From assembly GCA_020186115.1 (NCBI GenBank), contig WSYJ01000099.1, positions 744,001-808,000 of the forward strand: DNA of 64,000 nt, given 5' to 3'. The DNA is from Histomonas meleagridis. Lineage: Eukaryota; Parabasalia; Tritrichomonadida; Dientamoebidae. How positions within the stretch are numbered: position 1 is the stretch's first letter; every line of letters begins with the position of its first letter. The notes under the pieces were generated by a model. The model did not search any database. It worked only from the letters and a program-made list of their open reading frames with translations, and had not been told where the DNA came from. Below are positions 9,616 through 20,038 of this stretch, piece after piece. Position numbers and translations under genes: made by a program.

Positions 9616-10537
9616 TGTGTATCAATCTTCATAGGGGAATGTGTATGTACGTCATTGATCGATCCTGGGCAAGTGTTTGTTTTAATGTCGCTTAAACTAA
9701 ATTTGAATTAAGTAAATAATCATTAAAATCTCAAATTATATATATGAACAACTGAATGAGTCAACAAAGGTGATTCAAAGATTGGGGTTAAACTTTTCAA
9801 AGTTATAGTTTAAGTTGTAAGCTGAGAGCGATCGAAGGAATTGATTTGCTTTATGACTATTTTCTATCGCGTTATCCATTGTGATTTCTATTTTTTGGAA
9901 TCAGTATATATATCAACTTGAGGTCGAATGCTTATGTGAAAATCCAGATTCAATTACTATCTGTATCAATATCAAAAATATAACTTGAATATTGATTAAA
10001 CTAAGGTCAAAATTTTTGCTTTTTATGTTAAAAATGTATTTTATTCCAAGCAATGATGTTAATTGATCAGAGTATAACAAAATCTGAATTGTATCTTATG
10101 ATGAGTGGTGACACTCCAAATATCGATCAAACCTATGCTTTTTTTTGGCTACATATGCATAAATTAAGTCATATATTAAATATGCAAGGGCTTAAGGAGG
10201 ATCTGATGGACATTATCGAAGTAGTACTGCCACATGATAAGCCGTTATATGGGATGGCATATTATCTTCCTCAATTCTTTTGTCCAATTATCTATAATAT
10301 AGGCAATAATTTGTTCAAAAGATTTAAATGAGCTTTTAGCCTTCATTAAATTACCAGTATCATGAATATTTTTAATTTCATAGTTAATAAAATGTCACAC
10401 AAAGTTTTGCTTCATTCTCAAAAACACAACATCAAAAAATATATTAAATCGAATTCATTGATTTCCACATTTTTCTTTTTATAATCACATAAAATAAAAT
10501 TCTTTATATACAATTACAAATGCATTTGTCAACACAA
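9616..10537. other. Long gap with one unconvincing open frame
   Basis: The only open frame is 10053-10331 (plus, 92 codons from ATG; contains YAFFWLHMHKLSHIL and PLYGMAYYLPQFF). It matches no family I know, lacks a supporting initiator element, and is flanked by low-complexity AT-rich DNA. I treat it as unsupported. The segment 10332-10537 is the 3' flank of the helicase gene. Confidence 0.25.
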
Positions 10538-13500
10538 TTAATTATGTTCTTCTTCTTCTTCACTATTTTCATCATCATTATCATTATGTTGTTCTTCCTC
10601 TTCTTCATCACTTTGTTCTTCCTCCTCATTATCATTGTGCTGTTCCTCCTCTTTATGTTGTTCTATTTCTTCTTCATGTTCCTCTTCCTCTTTATGTTGT
10701 TCTTCCTCGTCTTCACTCTGTTCTTCTTCTTCTTCTTCGTCATCATTTTGTATTTCTTCTTCTTCTTCCATTTCTCTTCTCTTTCGAATTTCATCATTTT
10801 CTTCTTCTTCGTCATCATTTTGTATTTCTTCTTCTTCTTCTTCCATTTCTTTTCTCTTTCGAATTTCGTCATTTTCTTCTTCTTCGGATTCTGATTCATT
10901 TTCTTCTTCTTCTTCTTCTTCCATTTTTCTTCTCTTTCGAATTTCGTCACTTTCTTCTTCTTCTTCTATTTCTTTTCTCTTTTTAATTTCATCATTTTCT
11001 TCTTCGTCTTCATCTTCATCATCGAAGAATGGATCTAAAACTTCGAAATCAGAGCCCAAATTTTCGAGTTTTTCGAATAACTCTTCTTCGTTCCTAAATA
11101 TCATATTCGGCTCTAACGTCAGTGGTTGATTCGGGAATCGCTCGACGATGTCTTTCCATTCAGGCGAAGCTCTGAATCCGTTTCTATTCCCAAATACAAT
11201 TAATGCGCTTCTTGCGCGTGATAAAAGCACAGTAATTCGCCGTTGATCACAAAGCCAAGCAGAAGGCTTTTGTGATACGAGAGAAACAATGATTATTTGA
11301 TTTTGTAAACCTTGAAACTCATCAACAGTGAAAACATTTAAATTTGAAATTTGATCTTTAAACATTTCTTTTTGTTTTTTATAAGGTGTTATTATTGATA
11401 TTAAATTTGGTTTAATATGAAACTTCAAAAGAAGTTTATAAAAGTTAATAATGAAATTAATTTCATTCATATTAACTTCATTATTATAATCATTAATAAC
11501 ATTAACCCATTGTACATAAAATCTTCCAAAAATCGGAAACTTCATTTGACCGAATTTTATGTCTTTAAGCGGAGGATTATATCTACTACGATATAAATCA
11601 GCAATAGCTCTCCGTGATCGACCTTGTTCATTAAGTATAATTGGTTTGATACCAATTCGTTGTATTCGTTCGAATAAAGATTGTTGGAATTTACCAATGA
11701 TTTTTACGTCATTATAAGTTATTACAGGTGTCATTTGCTTTTGATCACCAATCATTATAAATCTTTCAGGCGTTAACATTAAGAATGGTATCATTTCAGT
11801 TTCAGAAATTCGTGCGGATTCTTCAATAATTATTGTGGTAATATTTAAATTTTTTAATATTTCAATGTTATTAATGACTGATGAAATTGTACATCCAATG
11901 ATTTCCGATTGTAACATAAAGAATTCTTTGATTGTAGATTTCCTTTGTATTAAAAAATTCAAGATATTATATAATGTCACATCATAATTATGAATATTTT
12001 GTAATATTTCTTTATCAATCATCGAATTAATTTCATCTAAAATTAAAATTACATTTTCAAATGTAACTTTAGTTATTAAATGTTTTAATTCTTGTAATGT
12101 TTCATCATAATATTGAATTCGATTTATTAATATATTAATCGTTTTAATTAATGCCATTAATTTACCTTCAAATGTAAATGATTTCGATTTGTTTAATTTA
12201 GTTTCATGACCAATCCGAAATATATCAACAGATGGATGATTAGGAAATAATGAAACTAAAATATTATCAAGTGATGCATTCGAATGTGAACATATTAAAA
12301 TTCGATTATTATTCTTCCAATGTTTCGGATCTTTCTTCCATGGAATATTTTCATATAATAATCTCGTGATAGCAAATAATGTTTCTGTTTTACCTGTTCC
12401 TGGTGGACCAACAATTAAAGTGAAAGGTAAAAAACATGATGAAAGTACAGCACTTTGTTGTTGCATATTAAGTTTAACATTTTCTCGTAAAAATTTCTCA
12501 TTTTTATATTGTTGAGGACCGAATTTTATTTTTATTTCTATAGGTTTAATTTTAGGATATTTAATAATAATTTTGTTGTTAGTTTGATCAAAGTTTATTG
12601 ATGATTCATTCGAATAAAAATTTGTTATTTCATTTATATTGTTTATCGCATTAAGAACTTCATCAGATGTTAAAAATAAATCACGAAAATCAATTTGTGA
12701 TAATAAATAATAAGGATTCATTGATTTTTGTGCTTCATTTAATGACTTAATTTTCGACGTTTGTCTTCCTAAAAATATACATGAAATTGGCGTTTTAGGA
12801 ATACCTTTTTTCACATTTGATATATTTATAATCGAATTTAATAATGTATAATTGGAAGAAGTTTCTTTTTTAATTATATATATATAATTATAATTCGATT
12901 TATCAAATGTATTTCCATATTTATATAACGCAGTAAATATTTTTTGTTGTTTATTAAAATCAATATCAATGATATTAGCGAAACAAAAATTAGTTAAATT
13001 ATATAAATTATTTAAATCGATATTTAAAAAAACTATTAAATCATTTTGCATTATATTTTTATTATATATTTCAAGTGAAAATTTTAAATGTTCAATATCA
13101 TTATATAAATAAGAAGAAGCTATAGGTATTAAATTTTTAAGTTTTGTTTTATCATGAATTAATATTAATTCATCGCGTATTGATATCCATAAGTTATACG
13201 CGAGATTTGATTTATATAATATGAAAATATCAGTGAAATATTGATCAAAAGTTTGATATTGTAAACACATCGATGGAAGATATAAATTCGAGGAAAACAA
13301 ATCAATAATAAATTCCTTATCAAAATATGATGAATTTAATCCAAGAAATTTACTAAATTCTGGTGTTGCACATGGATTATTAATGTCATTATTCGAATAA
13401 CTCGAAATATTGGCTTGAATTCGTAATAAATAACTTCGAAACTTTCGTTCATATGGTTGAATGTATGTGAATATTGTCGATATTAGTTCATGGAAATATT

Positions 13501-14383
13501 GCGTATCAAAAATTCGAAGTGTTAAAAATATGCATAATGGAAATGACTTACCAAATATGGCTGTAACACATGAAGTCAATCCAAGAATTCGAAAAATGTA
13601 ATTTTTGAATAGTTGATGCAAAATAACCGTTTTTTCTTGTTGTTTTTTAAATTCTTTGATGATGTCAACTGAATGAAGAAGTAAATCACTAACAAAATGC
13701 CCTTTATCTTTTGATTGCTCAATTTGTTTGGAAAAATTTGCAATATGAGGTGAATAATTAATATAGTTGGTGAGAATGTTAAATCCAAAAAGATTAATAA
13801 TTCTTCCAACTTCAGGTTGATCGTAAAATCCAAAACAAAGTTCATAAAAACGAAATACATTTGACTCAAAATCAAGATGAATTGATAAGGGATATTTCTT
13901 ACCATAAGAAAGTTCTATGTGTTTTTGAATTAAGTTGAAGTTTAGCTTCATTGTTTTAGGTGATTTTTCATAAAATTCAAAATCATAAATAATTAGAATC
14001 AATGATAAAATTACAAAAATCGCATGAATTTCATCAGGTTGCGAATGACATTCAAGCATTGGTAAAATAAAATTCTCTAAAAGTTGATAATTTTTAAACA
14101 TTTTTAATGATTGGTTATATATATATGATGAATTTTGTTGTAAATTTGATATATTTAATTCAACTAGTTCATCAACTATGATTGGTTGGTGGTAAGAGTT
14201 TGCTAAGCGAATAATTTTATCACTATAATTTGATTCTAATTGATCTTGTTTTTGTATGAAATAATTAAAAAATTCGACTCCATTAATTGATGATTGTTGA
14301 TATAGTAAAACCCCTATCTTTATCTTATCTGATTCTGTGAGTTGTGTTTCGGACTTTGTTATTTCGTTCAGAAGTCCCTCCAT
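10538..14383 (-). CDS. AQR: Aquarius-like SF1 RNA helicase (intron-binding, spliceosomal) with acidic tail
   Basis: 1281 residues. Walker A GPPGTGKTE lies near residue 658, Walker B region IIIEESARISE near 849, GDQKQMTPVI near 880, NEQGRSRRAIADLYRSRY near 930, VDEFQGLQNQIIIVSLV near 1020 and LLSRARSALIVFGNR near 1065. The pair 'MIGDxxQxxPVI' and 'xxQGRxRxxxxxLYxxRY' is characteristic of Aquarius/IBP160 rather than UPF1 or senataxin. Aquarius binds introns upstream of the branch point in active spliceosomes. The Walker B box reads EES rather than DEA/EEA. The last about 150 residues are almost pure Glu/Asp with repeated NDEIRKRxxMEEEEE units. The N-terminal 600 residues are helical, consistent with the ARM-like domain. 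An ACCGTT motif lies 12 bp upstream of the ATG. Confidence 0.7.
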   Translation of the reverse strand: MEGLLNEITKSETQLTESDKIKIGVLLYQQSSINGVEFFNYFIQKQDQLESNYSDKIIRLANSYHQPIIVDELVELNISNLQQNSSYIYNQSLKMFKNYQLLENFILPMLECHSQPDEIHAIFVILSLILIIYDFEFYEKSPKTMKLNFNLIQKHIELSYGKKYPLSIHLDFESNVFRFYELCFGFYDQPEVGRIINLFGFNILTNYINYSPHIANFSKQIEQSKDKGHFVSDLLLHSVDIIKEFKKQQEKTVILHQLFKNYIFRILGLTSCVTAIFGKSFPLCIFLTLRIFDTQYFHELISTIFTYIQPYERKFRSYLLRIQANISSYSNNDINNPCATPEFSKFLGLNSSYFDKEFIIDLFSSNLYLPSMCLQYQTFDQYFTDIFILYKSNLAYNLWISIRDELILIHDKTKLKNLIPIASSYLYNDIEHLKFSLEIYNKNIMQNDLIVFLNIDLNNLYNLTNFCFANIIDIDFNKQQKIFTALYKYGNTFDKSNYNYIYIIKKETSSNYTLLNSIINISNVKKGIPKTPISCIFLGRQTSKIKSLNEAQKSMNPYYLLSQIDFRDLFLTSDEVLNAINNINEITNFYSNESSINFDQTNNKIIIKYPKIKPIEIKIKFGPQQYKNEKFLRENVKLNMQQQSAVLSSCFLPFTLIVGPPGTGKTETLFAITRLLYENIPWKKDPKHWKNNNRILICSHSNASLDNILVSLFPNHPSVDIFRIGHETKLNKSKSFTFEGKLMALIKTINILINRIQYYDETLQELKHLITKVTFENVILILDEINSMIDKEILQNIHNYDVTLYNILNFLIQRKSTIKEFFMLQSEIIGCTISSVINNIEILKNLNITTIIIEESARISETEMIPFLMLTPERFIMIGDQKQMTPVITYNDVKIIGKFQQSLFERIQRIGIKPIILNEQGRSRRAIADLYRSRYNPPLKDIKFGQMKFPIFGRFYVQWVNVINDYNNEVNMNEINFIINFYKLLLKFHIKPNLISIITPYKKQKEMFKDQISNLNVFTVDEFQGLQNQIIIVSLVSQKPSAWLCDQRRITVLLSRARSALIVFGNRNGFRASPEWKDIVERFPNQPLTLEPNMIFRNEEELFEKLENLGSDFEVLDPFFDDEDEDEEENDEIKKRKEIEEEEESDEIRKRRKMEEEEEEENESESEEEENDEIRKRKEMEEEEEEIQNDDEEEENDEIRKRREMEEEEEIQNDDEEEEEEQSEDEEEQHKEEEEHEEEIEQHKEEEQHNDNEEEEQSDEEEEEQHNDNDDENSEEEEEHN
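10545..11020 (-). repeat. GAA/GAG-rich low-complexity tract coding the acidic tail
   Basis: The plus strand reads almost continuously CTTCTT with interruptions, coding polyglutamate on the minus strand. A unit of about 25 codons, NDEIRKRxxMEEEEE, recurs four times between about 10770 and 11000. Because the tract is low complexity, several other frames are open across it on both strands; these are shadows. Confidence 0.8.
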
Positions 14384-15722
14384 TTAGGAGCTTGACCGTT
14401 TATTTATTCCTCAAATAAATTTCTTAATAATTATCATTTTAAATCAATCGGATCTATATAAATGCACACATTCTTGTCTAACAGATTCCTTTAATTGTTG
14501 TTTTATTGTTAACAGGATATTTATTGCCAAAAACCTTCTCTATCCAATTAGACGTTCTTAAAAATATAGGTACTAGTACCAAAGCATGTGTAGCTATTAA
14601 TAATGTCCAAGCTCTTTTAAAGAAGGTTTTACAGGTTATAATGAATCACATTCATGTTTTCCATAAATGGAAATCTGTTCTTGGTTCTCTAAGGGCACTA
14701 TAAATTTATAATATGAAAGATTTATGCATTGACGATGAAGCATTAAGTTTTTCATGTACTTGGTCTTCAGCTTAAGGTATGGTTTGCCAACCAATTGGGA
14801 TCAAAAGTGAAAAGTTAAGCACCAAAAAAATTGCAAAAATCCAATACGAAATTTCGCATTAATGCCCCATCATTATATAGAATCAAAGAGCTCTTTTCTA
14901 TGCTTTTCGAATTGGAACAGCTTCGTCACAAGTGTTCTTACATATGAAAACTCAATTATAAAAGAGAAAAAAACTATTCCAATTCGCAGGAATCTAATCA
15001 TCAAAATACTCCAACATTTCATTTGTAAAAATGGCCTTCGTCTAATAAAAGCAGCATTTTTGCCATGACTAGTTAAAAAAAGTTTTGCTCAACCCAAAAT
15101 TAAAATCTTTGTAATTAATGTTTATATGTGGGATAAAAGGAAAAGTTGTAAAAACATTAATATAACGATAATATCCTGTAAAACATAAAGTTTCATTTAT
15201 ATATTCATAATTTCCATTTCTAATTATATATGCAATTAAATCAAATTTGATATTAGAATTACCTTGACTTTGATAAATTGTTAATAGTTAAATAACCGTT
15301 AATATTTGAGCACCAAAAAAATTCAAAGCACAGAAATTTTCAGAATAACGATAAATATTTTGAATATCATGAGGAAACCGCCGGCGTTTTAAAGTGTATC
15401 GTCGATGTAAAGTACTTATTTCATTCAATTTTGAACTCGAGTTCAAACCCCATATAAACCTTTGAAAGAATTTTTGCCAAATCAAAATTAAAATTCCAAC
15501 AAGTCAAGTGATTAATATTTGGAGTTGTCAAACGTCTCGTTTTTGTCATCATCCGAATTAAACAGAATCATTATTAATTTTTCAATTGAAAAATCTAGAC
15601 TTTCTATATAAATTAATATGTTTTACTTTAACAACATTAACAAAGAGATGTATAATTATGTTCGCTTTTTGTTCTAAGCCATCATTTTTCATAACATTGT
15701 GTGATGTTATGAGATACCCACC
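14384..15722. other. 1.3-kb gap, no supported gene
   Basis: Short open frames occur (plus 14506-14703 and 14862-15068, minus 15288-15485), but none has a recognisable domain, and at least the first begins at a non-ATG codon. The minus-strand frame near 15300-15480 contains the basic string LHRRYTLKRRRFPHD and may be a remnant of a DNA-binding protein. I cannot support a gene here. The helicase promoter lies at the left edge. Confidence 0.35.
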
Positions 15723-16061
15723 TTATTGGAAACCAATGTCCCACTGGGATTTAAGTTCTTCAACCATATCATGAACTTCAATAGGTTCTCCAAGGAAATT
15801 CATGTTATTAAAAATATCTGTATCAAAGAATTCAGGAAATTGGAAGTCATTAAAATTAACCTGTTTATCATTGATGTTTTGTTGTACTTTCTCAAGTGGT
15901 GGTATTGGGTCATTTGGGTTTTCGAGGATATAAGGTTTAATTTTCCCATTCTCTTTTATAATATTCCCCTTTTGATCTAAATAATATATTTCTTTATTGT
16001 TGTCATTGTGGAATGTGATGAAGTGTGCTTTTATGTGCCTTGTTGGTCTGCCTGGCTTCAT
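15723..16061 (-). CDS. Small protein with N-terminal GRP (AT-hook-like) motif, unknown function
   Basis: 112 residues from ATG at 16061. The N-terminus is MKPGRPTRHIKAHFITFHND, in which KPGRPTR resembles an AT-hook core (basic-GRP-basic). It is followed by a short beta-like block ending YYLDQKGNII. The rest is acidic and Asn/Phe-rich and looks disordered. The start is supported by CCCATTCGGC just upstream, an initiator-like element. I recall similar GRP..KA....YYLD starts among trichomonad hypothetical, possibly DNA-binding, proteins, but cannot name a family. Function is unassigned. Confidence 0.55.
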   Translation of the reverse strand: MKPGRPTRHIKAHFITFHNDNNKEIYYLDQKGNIIKENGKIKPYILENPNDPIPPLEKVQQNINDKQVNFNDFQFPEFFDTDIFNNMNFLGEPIEVHDMVEELKSQWDIGFQ

Positions 16062-16529
16062 GCCGAATGGGAATTGTTATTTGAATTGACCAAACAAATA
16101 TAAAGTACTCAAAAATGAGATTTTCGTTCAATTTTGAGTAAGGGGATTGGGCTCATTTGAATTTTGAATTATCAATGGCTTGAAAAAAATTAAAACTTCA
16201 ATTGAAATTTTTAACAAAAACTCCAAAAAATGCTAACTCACATCACACAAAGAATACAAAATGGGTATTATATAACTCTCCCATGTTTCAAACATTATGA
16301 GGAAGTGTAATAAATCCATTTTTTCAAGTTAATTAAATATAACGGAAAAGAAGAAAAATTGCCGTATCAACAAAAATCAAAATAATTTCGAGGAAAATAC
16401 AAACATCTGTAATTAAGTTCATAAATAAAGGTTGGAGCTTATAAAGTAATATAATCAAACAAAACGTGAGTGATAGTAAAGGACAATGTATTCAAGTTGA
16501 TTTTATTGATTAATAAAACAATAAACTAT
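16062..16529. other. Intergenic, no gene seen
   Basis: Two minus-strand genes flank this AT-rich stretch, which holds only short open frames. It should contain the promoter of the GRP-motif gene and the 3' end of the bromodomain gene. Confidence 0.4.
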
Positions 16530-16958
16530 CTATACTTCTGTTGAAACATGGATTGGTGATTTGTCAATGTGCTTTTGGAGACGAGAAACAACACTTTTGA
16601 GTCGTTTCTCCCATTCTTCTTCAAGAGAAGAGGATTTTTCTTTGTACTGTTTGTCAACCCAATTCCTTAAGTCCAGTGCAATATAACCGATTAAAGAATC
16701 TTTGTTATTGAATAATACTGCATTATCACAAATCAGATAAAGATCATCAATAAAATCCTTTACCTCAAGATATTGATTGCTTGTAAGCTTTTTGCGCATT
16801 GTACTAAAGTCCATTGGATTTTTGATTATGTCGTAATAATTTTCTGCACCATCACGAACAGGATCAACAGGATTCCTAAAAGGTATTGTTATTTTCCATT
16901 TTCCAAGATCAGTTAAGATTTTATCGCACCAGATTTTGTCATAGTCGGTCAAAGGCAT
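16530..16958 (-). CDS. Bromodomain protein, small
   Basis: 142 residues comprising one bromodomain and a C-terminal helix. Visible hallmarks are the ZA-loop region 'PFRNPVDPV', 'YYDIIKNPMDFSTMRKKL' (the canonical Y..II..PMD....KL), and 'FIDDLYLICDNAVLFN', whose Asn is the acetyl-lysine-binding residue. A coiled helix SSLEEEWEKRLKSVVSRLQKH follows. The protein reads acetylated histone tails or recruits a chromatin complex. The open frame begins at a TTG (16991); the first ATG (16958, MPLTDYDKIW) starts just before helix Z and is preferred. Single-bromodomain proteins this short are common in trichomonads. Confidence 0.85.
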   Translation of the reverse strand: MPLTDYDKIWCDKILTDLGKWKITIPFRNPVDPVRDGAENYYDIIKNPMDFSTMRKKLTSNQYLEVKDFIDDLYLICDNAVLFNNKDSLIGYIALDLRNWVDKQYKEKSSSLEEEWEKRLKSVVSRLQKHIDKSPIHVSTEV

Positions 16959-17320
16959 TGGAACTATTTTCTCACAAAAAATATTCGACAATTTAATTTC
17001 AAAGAAAATAAAAATGTTGTTTATGAGCTAAAAATAGCAATTTATACTTAAATTATGTTAATTTTCATTGATCTTTTGGTTGCGTTTTTGTTCGTAATCC
17101 AATTTCATAGCAAACACATTTTACTAACCATAAAATAAGTTCTATATGAGTTTTTATATTATAAAAGCACTTAAAATATCTTAATTTGTCTTTTTCATTT
17201 CTAAAATTAAACATTTGAAACAACTGTCTCCATACGATGGTGGACAAAATAGATATTAAAAATCGTCAAATTTGAATATTTCATCAATTTGATTTGTTGA
17301 TTTGATGAGTTATCAAAATT
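16959..17320. other. Intergenic, no gene seen
   Basis: AT-rich spacer between the bromodomain gene and the next minus-strand gene. A 60-codon minus frame at 17065-17247 has no supporting features. Confidence 0.35.
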
Positions 17321-17656
17321 TCATTTCAAAGCATTCAACAAATTTGCCTCATGCCTTTGGGTTTTCTCTTTTATTGCATCTTGATAATTTTGGAATTGTT
17401 TTTTTAATTCAACATTGTTCATTGCAAAAAGGTTGTCAATTTTCTCAATATCATGAGAATATATCGTACTTAATGGAGAAGGAATATAACGCCCATTTTT
17501 TACATCTTCATTAATTGGTTTAGTTGCTTCTAATAAATTATTTGCCCTTTGTTCAAGAACTTCACATTCCTTTACTTTACGCTCAAGGTCTTTCTTCATT
17601 TCGTTTAACTTTTTCCCCATTTGTTGGTTAAAAACTTCAACATCAGGGAAATCCAT
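17321..17656 (-). CDS. Small coiled-coil protein, unknown
   Basis: 111 residues from ATG at 17656 (MDFPDVEVFNQQMGKKLNEM). Residues about 10-50 form a heptad-rich helix (KKLNEMKKDLERKVKECEVLEQRANNLLEA). A loop containing Pro-Ser-Pro-Leu-Ser follows, then a second helix (ELKKQFQNYQDAIKEKTQRHEANLL). Composition suggests a cytoskeletal or complex-assembly subunit, but I do not recognise a family. An AACCGT motif lies about 43 bp upstream of the ATG. It and the next gene (17830-18120) both start MDF and are co-oriented. Confidence 0.55.
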   Translation of the reverse strand: MDFPDVEVFNQQMGKKLNEMKKDLERKVKECEVLEQRANNLLEATKPINEDVKNGRYIPSPLSTIYSHDIEKIDNLFAMNNVELKKQFQNYQDAIKEKTQRHEANLLNALK

Positions 17657-17829
17657 TTTGTCCAGTTTGAAAATGTAAAGTACACAAAGTACGAAACCAA
17701 CCGTAAAATAAATAAATGGTTTACTTCAATAAATGAAAGGTTTATTTTGTAGTGGAAAGAAGGATTTATCCCTTTGTTCATAACATCTTTCTCTTTTTTA
17801 AATACTCAATCAAGATGAATCTTGTTATT

Positions 17830-18120
17830 TCACTCATCATTTGGGAAAAACTCTGATTGAACAATTAAATCAATAAATTCATCACATGTTTCTTCGAGAA
17901 GATTTGCTGTTTGTTTCACTATATTTTCTGTTATTACATCTGCGAGCTTGTCAAGGAGGGGGCCTGAATAAAAGTAAGGATCTTTCCATATTTGCTCGTT
18001 TTGAATCATTGAATATTTAGAATAATCATCTTTCTGTCGTTGAATACGCTCAATTTTTTGTCTAGATAATCCTCCTTTTCTTTTAATTGGTGTCTGCTCA
18101 GTAATTTCCTTAAAATCCAT
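17830..18120 (-). CDS. Small helical protein, unknown
   Basis: 96 residues from ATG at 18120. A basic N-terminal part (PIKRKGGLSRQKIERIQRQKDD) is followed by 'WKDPYFYSGPLLDKLADVITENIV' and an amphipathic acidic C-terminal helix (LLEETCDEFIDLIVQSEFFPNDE). The composition resembles small docking subunits, but no family is recognised. The upstream region has a TTTAAACGT element (18135-18143) about 15 bp before the ATG, seen also upstream of other minus-strand genes here. Confidence 0.55.
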   Translation of the reverse strand: MDFKEITEQTPIKRKGGLSRQKIERIQRQKDDYSKYSMIQNEQIWKDPYFYSGPLLDKLADVITENIVKQTANLLEETCDEFIDLIVQSEFFPNDE

Positions 18121-19240
18121 TTTACTTTTGTATTTTTAAACGTGTGCATTTGGGGTGAGTCAAATCAAAGTGCAACGTTATGGGCAAAAAATATCAGTTG
18201 TTCCTCGTGCTTATAATGTAAGGGAAGATCCTCCACCATAAATAATACCAGAAGTTCAAATACCAAAAAACTTAAACCAATTTTTTTTTCTAATGGATTC
18301 CGGAAACATTTAAAGGCTTAATCAACACATTTCAACCATTGAATAAAATCTCAGCGCCAATGTCTAAACTTCAACGTTAATTACATTGCTGGCTAGCAAA
18401 GAATAATCCAATCAGTAGGACCATAAAACTATATCAACTTCAACACTCTTCACATGCCGCCCCTCACGAGCTCTCTTTCAAAGGCACATGACGCAGATTA
18501 AGATCTTAATCAAAAATTAAAGTTCCATTAATAATGGGTACAATTTGTTTAACCAATACATGTACAATTTAGTTATAAAATACCTAACAATTTTAAGTAT
18601 GTTGTGCATACCATGAACAATTGAGAAACAACAATTAAAGTTTTGTCGATTTCAAATCCATGATATATTACATAAATTACCATATCCACCTGATTTTGGA
18701 TCTTGACCTTTATTTGTTGGTCATTATCAATTTCAACATGAACAATTTTGTAATTAATGTTGCTAATGCTTGATGAACATTAATATTTTTGTGCGATGAA
18801 GATTCGTAGAAAATAAAGTTCTTTTTTGCTGTGTTCATTTTTGTAGATATTTCTCTCATTTCTTCATAAACACATTTTAATCATATAAGCATTATTGTAA
18901 CATTTTGTTTGCTGTTTTTATTGTGTTTTTACCATTTTGGAATAGCCATAATAGTGGGTTGTTGGGGAAATTAACACAAAGCTAAATTTTTTAGAAGCTA
19001 TTTTTTTCACCAATATCTTCATATTCTTTTCCACATTTTTAACCAAAGATCTTTTAATTTGTATAATAAAACTTCCAATTTTAAAGGTTTGATAAGAATT
19101 TTTTTTATTGACATAATTTCAATGTATGCTGATACAAAAAATCGTTTAAAATCATTAAATTTATTCAATGTATCAAATTCTTTGAATATATTTATCATCA
19201 TTTTATAGCAAACAGAATAGAAGGGGAAAAAATCTGAATT
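18121..19240. other. 1.1-kb gap with a possible coding remnant
   Basis: Between about 18180 and 18560 on the plus strand one frame reads VVPRAYNVREDPPP, stop, IIPEVQIPKNLNQFF, stop, WIPETFKGLINTFQPLNKIS and onward with more stops. Codon choice is coding-like between the stops, suggesting a decayed gene, but I cannot identify it. The rest (18600-19240) is AT-rich without a supported gene. Confidence 0.3.
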
Positions 19241-20038
19241 TTAGAATCCATAAAACTGTCGGCAGTTTTCTCTTATTGTTATGAACGCAGTTTTTTCGTC
19301 GACGTTATGAATCTCGGCCATCTTCTTAATGATGACGGGTATGTATCCTGGGTTTGAAGCCTTACCGCGGTACGGAACAGGCGCCATGTAAGGCCCATCT
19401 GTTTCTGACAATAATCGATTTAATGGAACTTTTTTACATGATTCACGAACCAAGTTCGACTTTGGAAATGTTAAAACACCGGTGAAGCCAAAGTAAGCGT
19501 TTGTCCATTTTTCTAAAATCTTTTCAACAAGCCATGGAGAATCAGTATAACAATGAATGTGAACTTTGTGATCTTTTGGTATGGCACGTTCAAAAACTTC
19601 AAGCGTGTCCTTTTCTGCCTCTCTTGTGTGAACAACTATTGGCATACCAAGATCGACTGCAAGTCGACATTGCCTTTCAAAAATGGCCATTTGGACATCT
19701 CGAGGTGAGTTATCATAATGGTAATCAAGTCCAATCTCTCCAAGTGCTATGACACGTGGATTCTGAAGATGTTTTTTAAGACATTCTTCAAGTTCATCAT
19801 TATATGAAATAGCATTGTGAGGATGTATTCCTAGAGCTCCCCATATTTTAGGGTTTCCTTGGTCAATAAAATTCAAAGCTCCATCAAATGAATCACTGAA
19901 AACAGTTAAACATCCTGCAAATCCTGGTGGAAAAGTTTTTGCATACTCTTCAAAAGGCCAATTGAGAGGCTTTTTGATCCTTTGGTAAATGGAATCTAAG
20001 TGTGTATGAGTATCAACATATTCGAAAATTTCGGCCAT
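19241..20038 (-). CDS. TATDN: TatD-family metal-dependent DNase
   Basis: 265 residues from ATG at 20038, full length for the family. Metal-binding residues are visible in order: DTHTHLD (about residues 9-15), GEIGLDYHYD with the bridging Glu (about 100), VVHTREAE (about 145), HIHCYTDS (about 170) and SETDGPYMAP with the last Asp (about 213). TatD enzymes are 3'-5' exonucleases/DNases with a TIM barrel and two divalent metals, implicated in DNA repair and apoptotic DNA degradation. The gene is head to head with the DUF4272 gene; the two ATGs are only 30 bp apart. Confidence 0.93.
   Translation of the reverse strand: MAEIFEYVDTHTHLDSIYQRIKKPLNWPFEEYAKTFPPGFAGCLTVFSDSFDGALNFIDQGNPKIWGALGIHPHNAISYNDELEECLKKHLQNPRVIALGEIGLDYHYDNSPRDVQMAIFERQCRLAVDLGMPIVVHTREAEKDTLEVFERAIPKDHKVHIHCYTDSPWLVEKILEKWTNAYFGFTGVLTFPKSNLVRESCKKVPLNRLLSETDGPYMAPVPYRGKASNPGYIPVIIKKMAEIHNVDEKTAFITIRENCRQFYGF

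Noticed and set aside
10053-10331. 92-codon plus open frame
   Set aside because: No recognisable domain, no initiator element, and low-complexity flanks; kept only as a note in the gap entry.
10520-11129. Several overlapping open frames on both strands (Phe-rich, Ser-rich, Lys-rich)
   Set aside because: They are shadows of the GAA-rich acidic tail of the helicase; low-complexity DNA keeps many frames open.
14506-15485. Three short open frames in the gap right of the helicase
   Set aside because: No family resemblance, and at least one begins at a non-ATG codon; not supported as genes.
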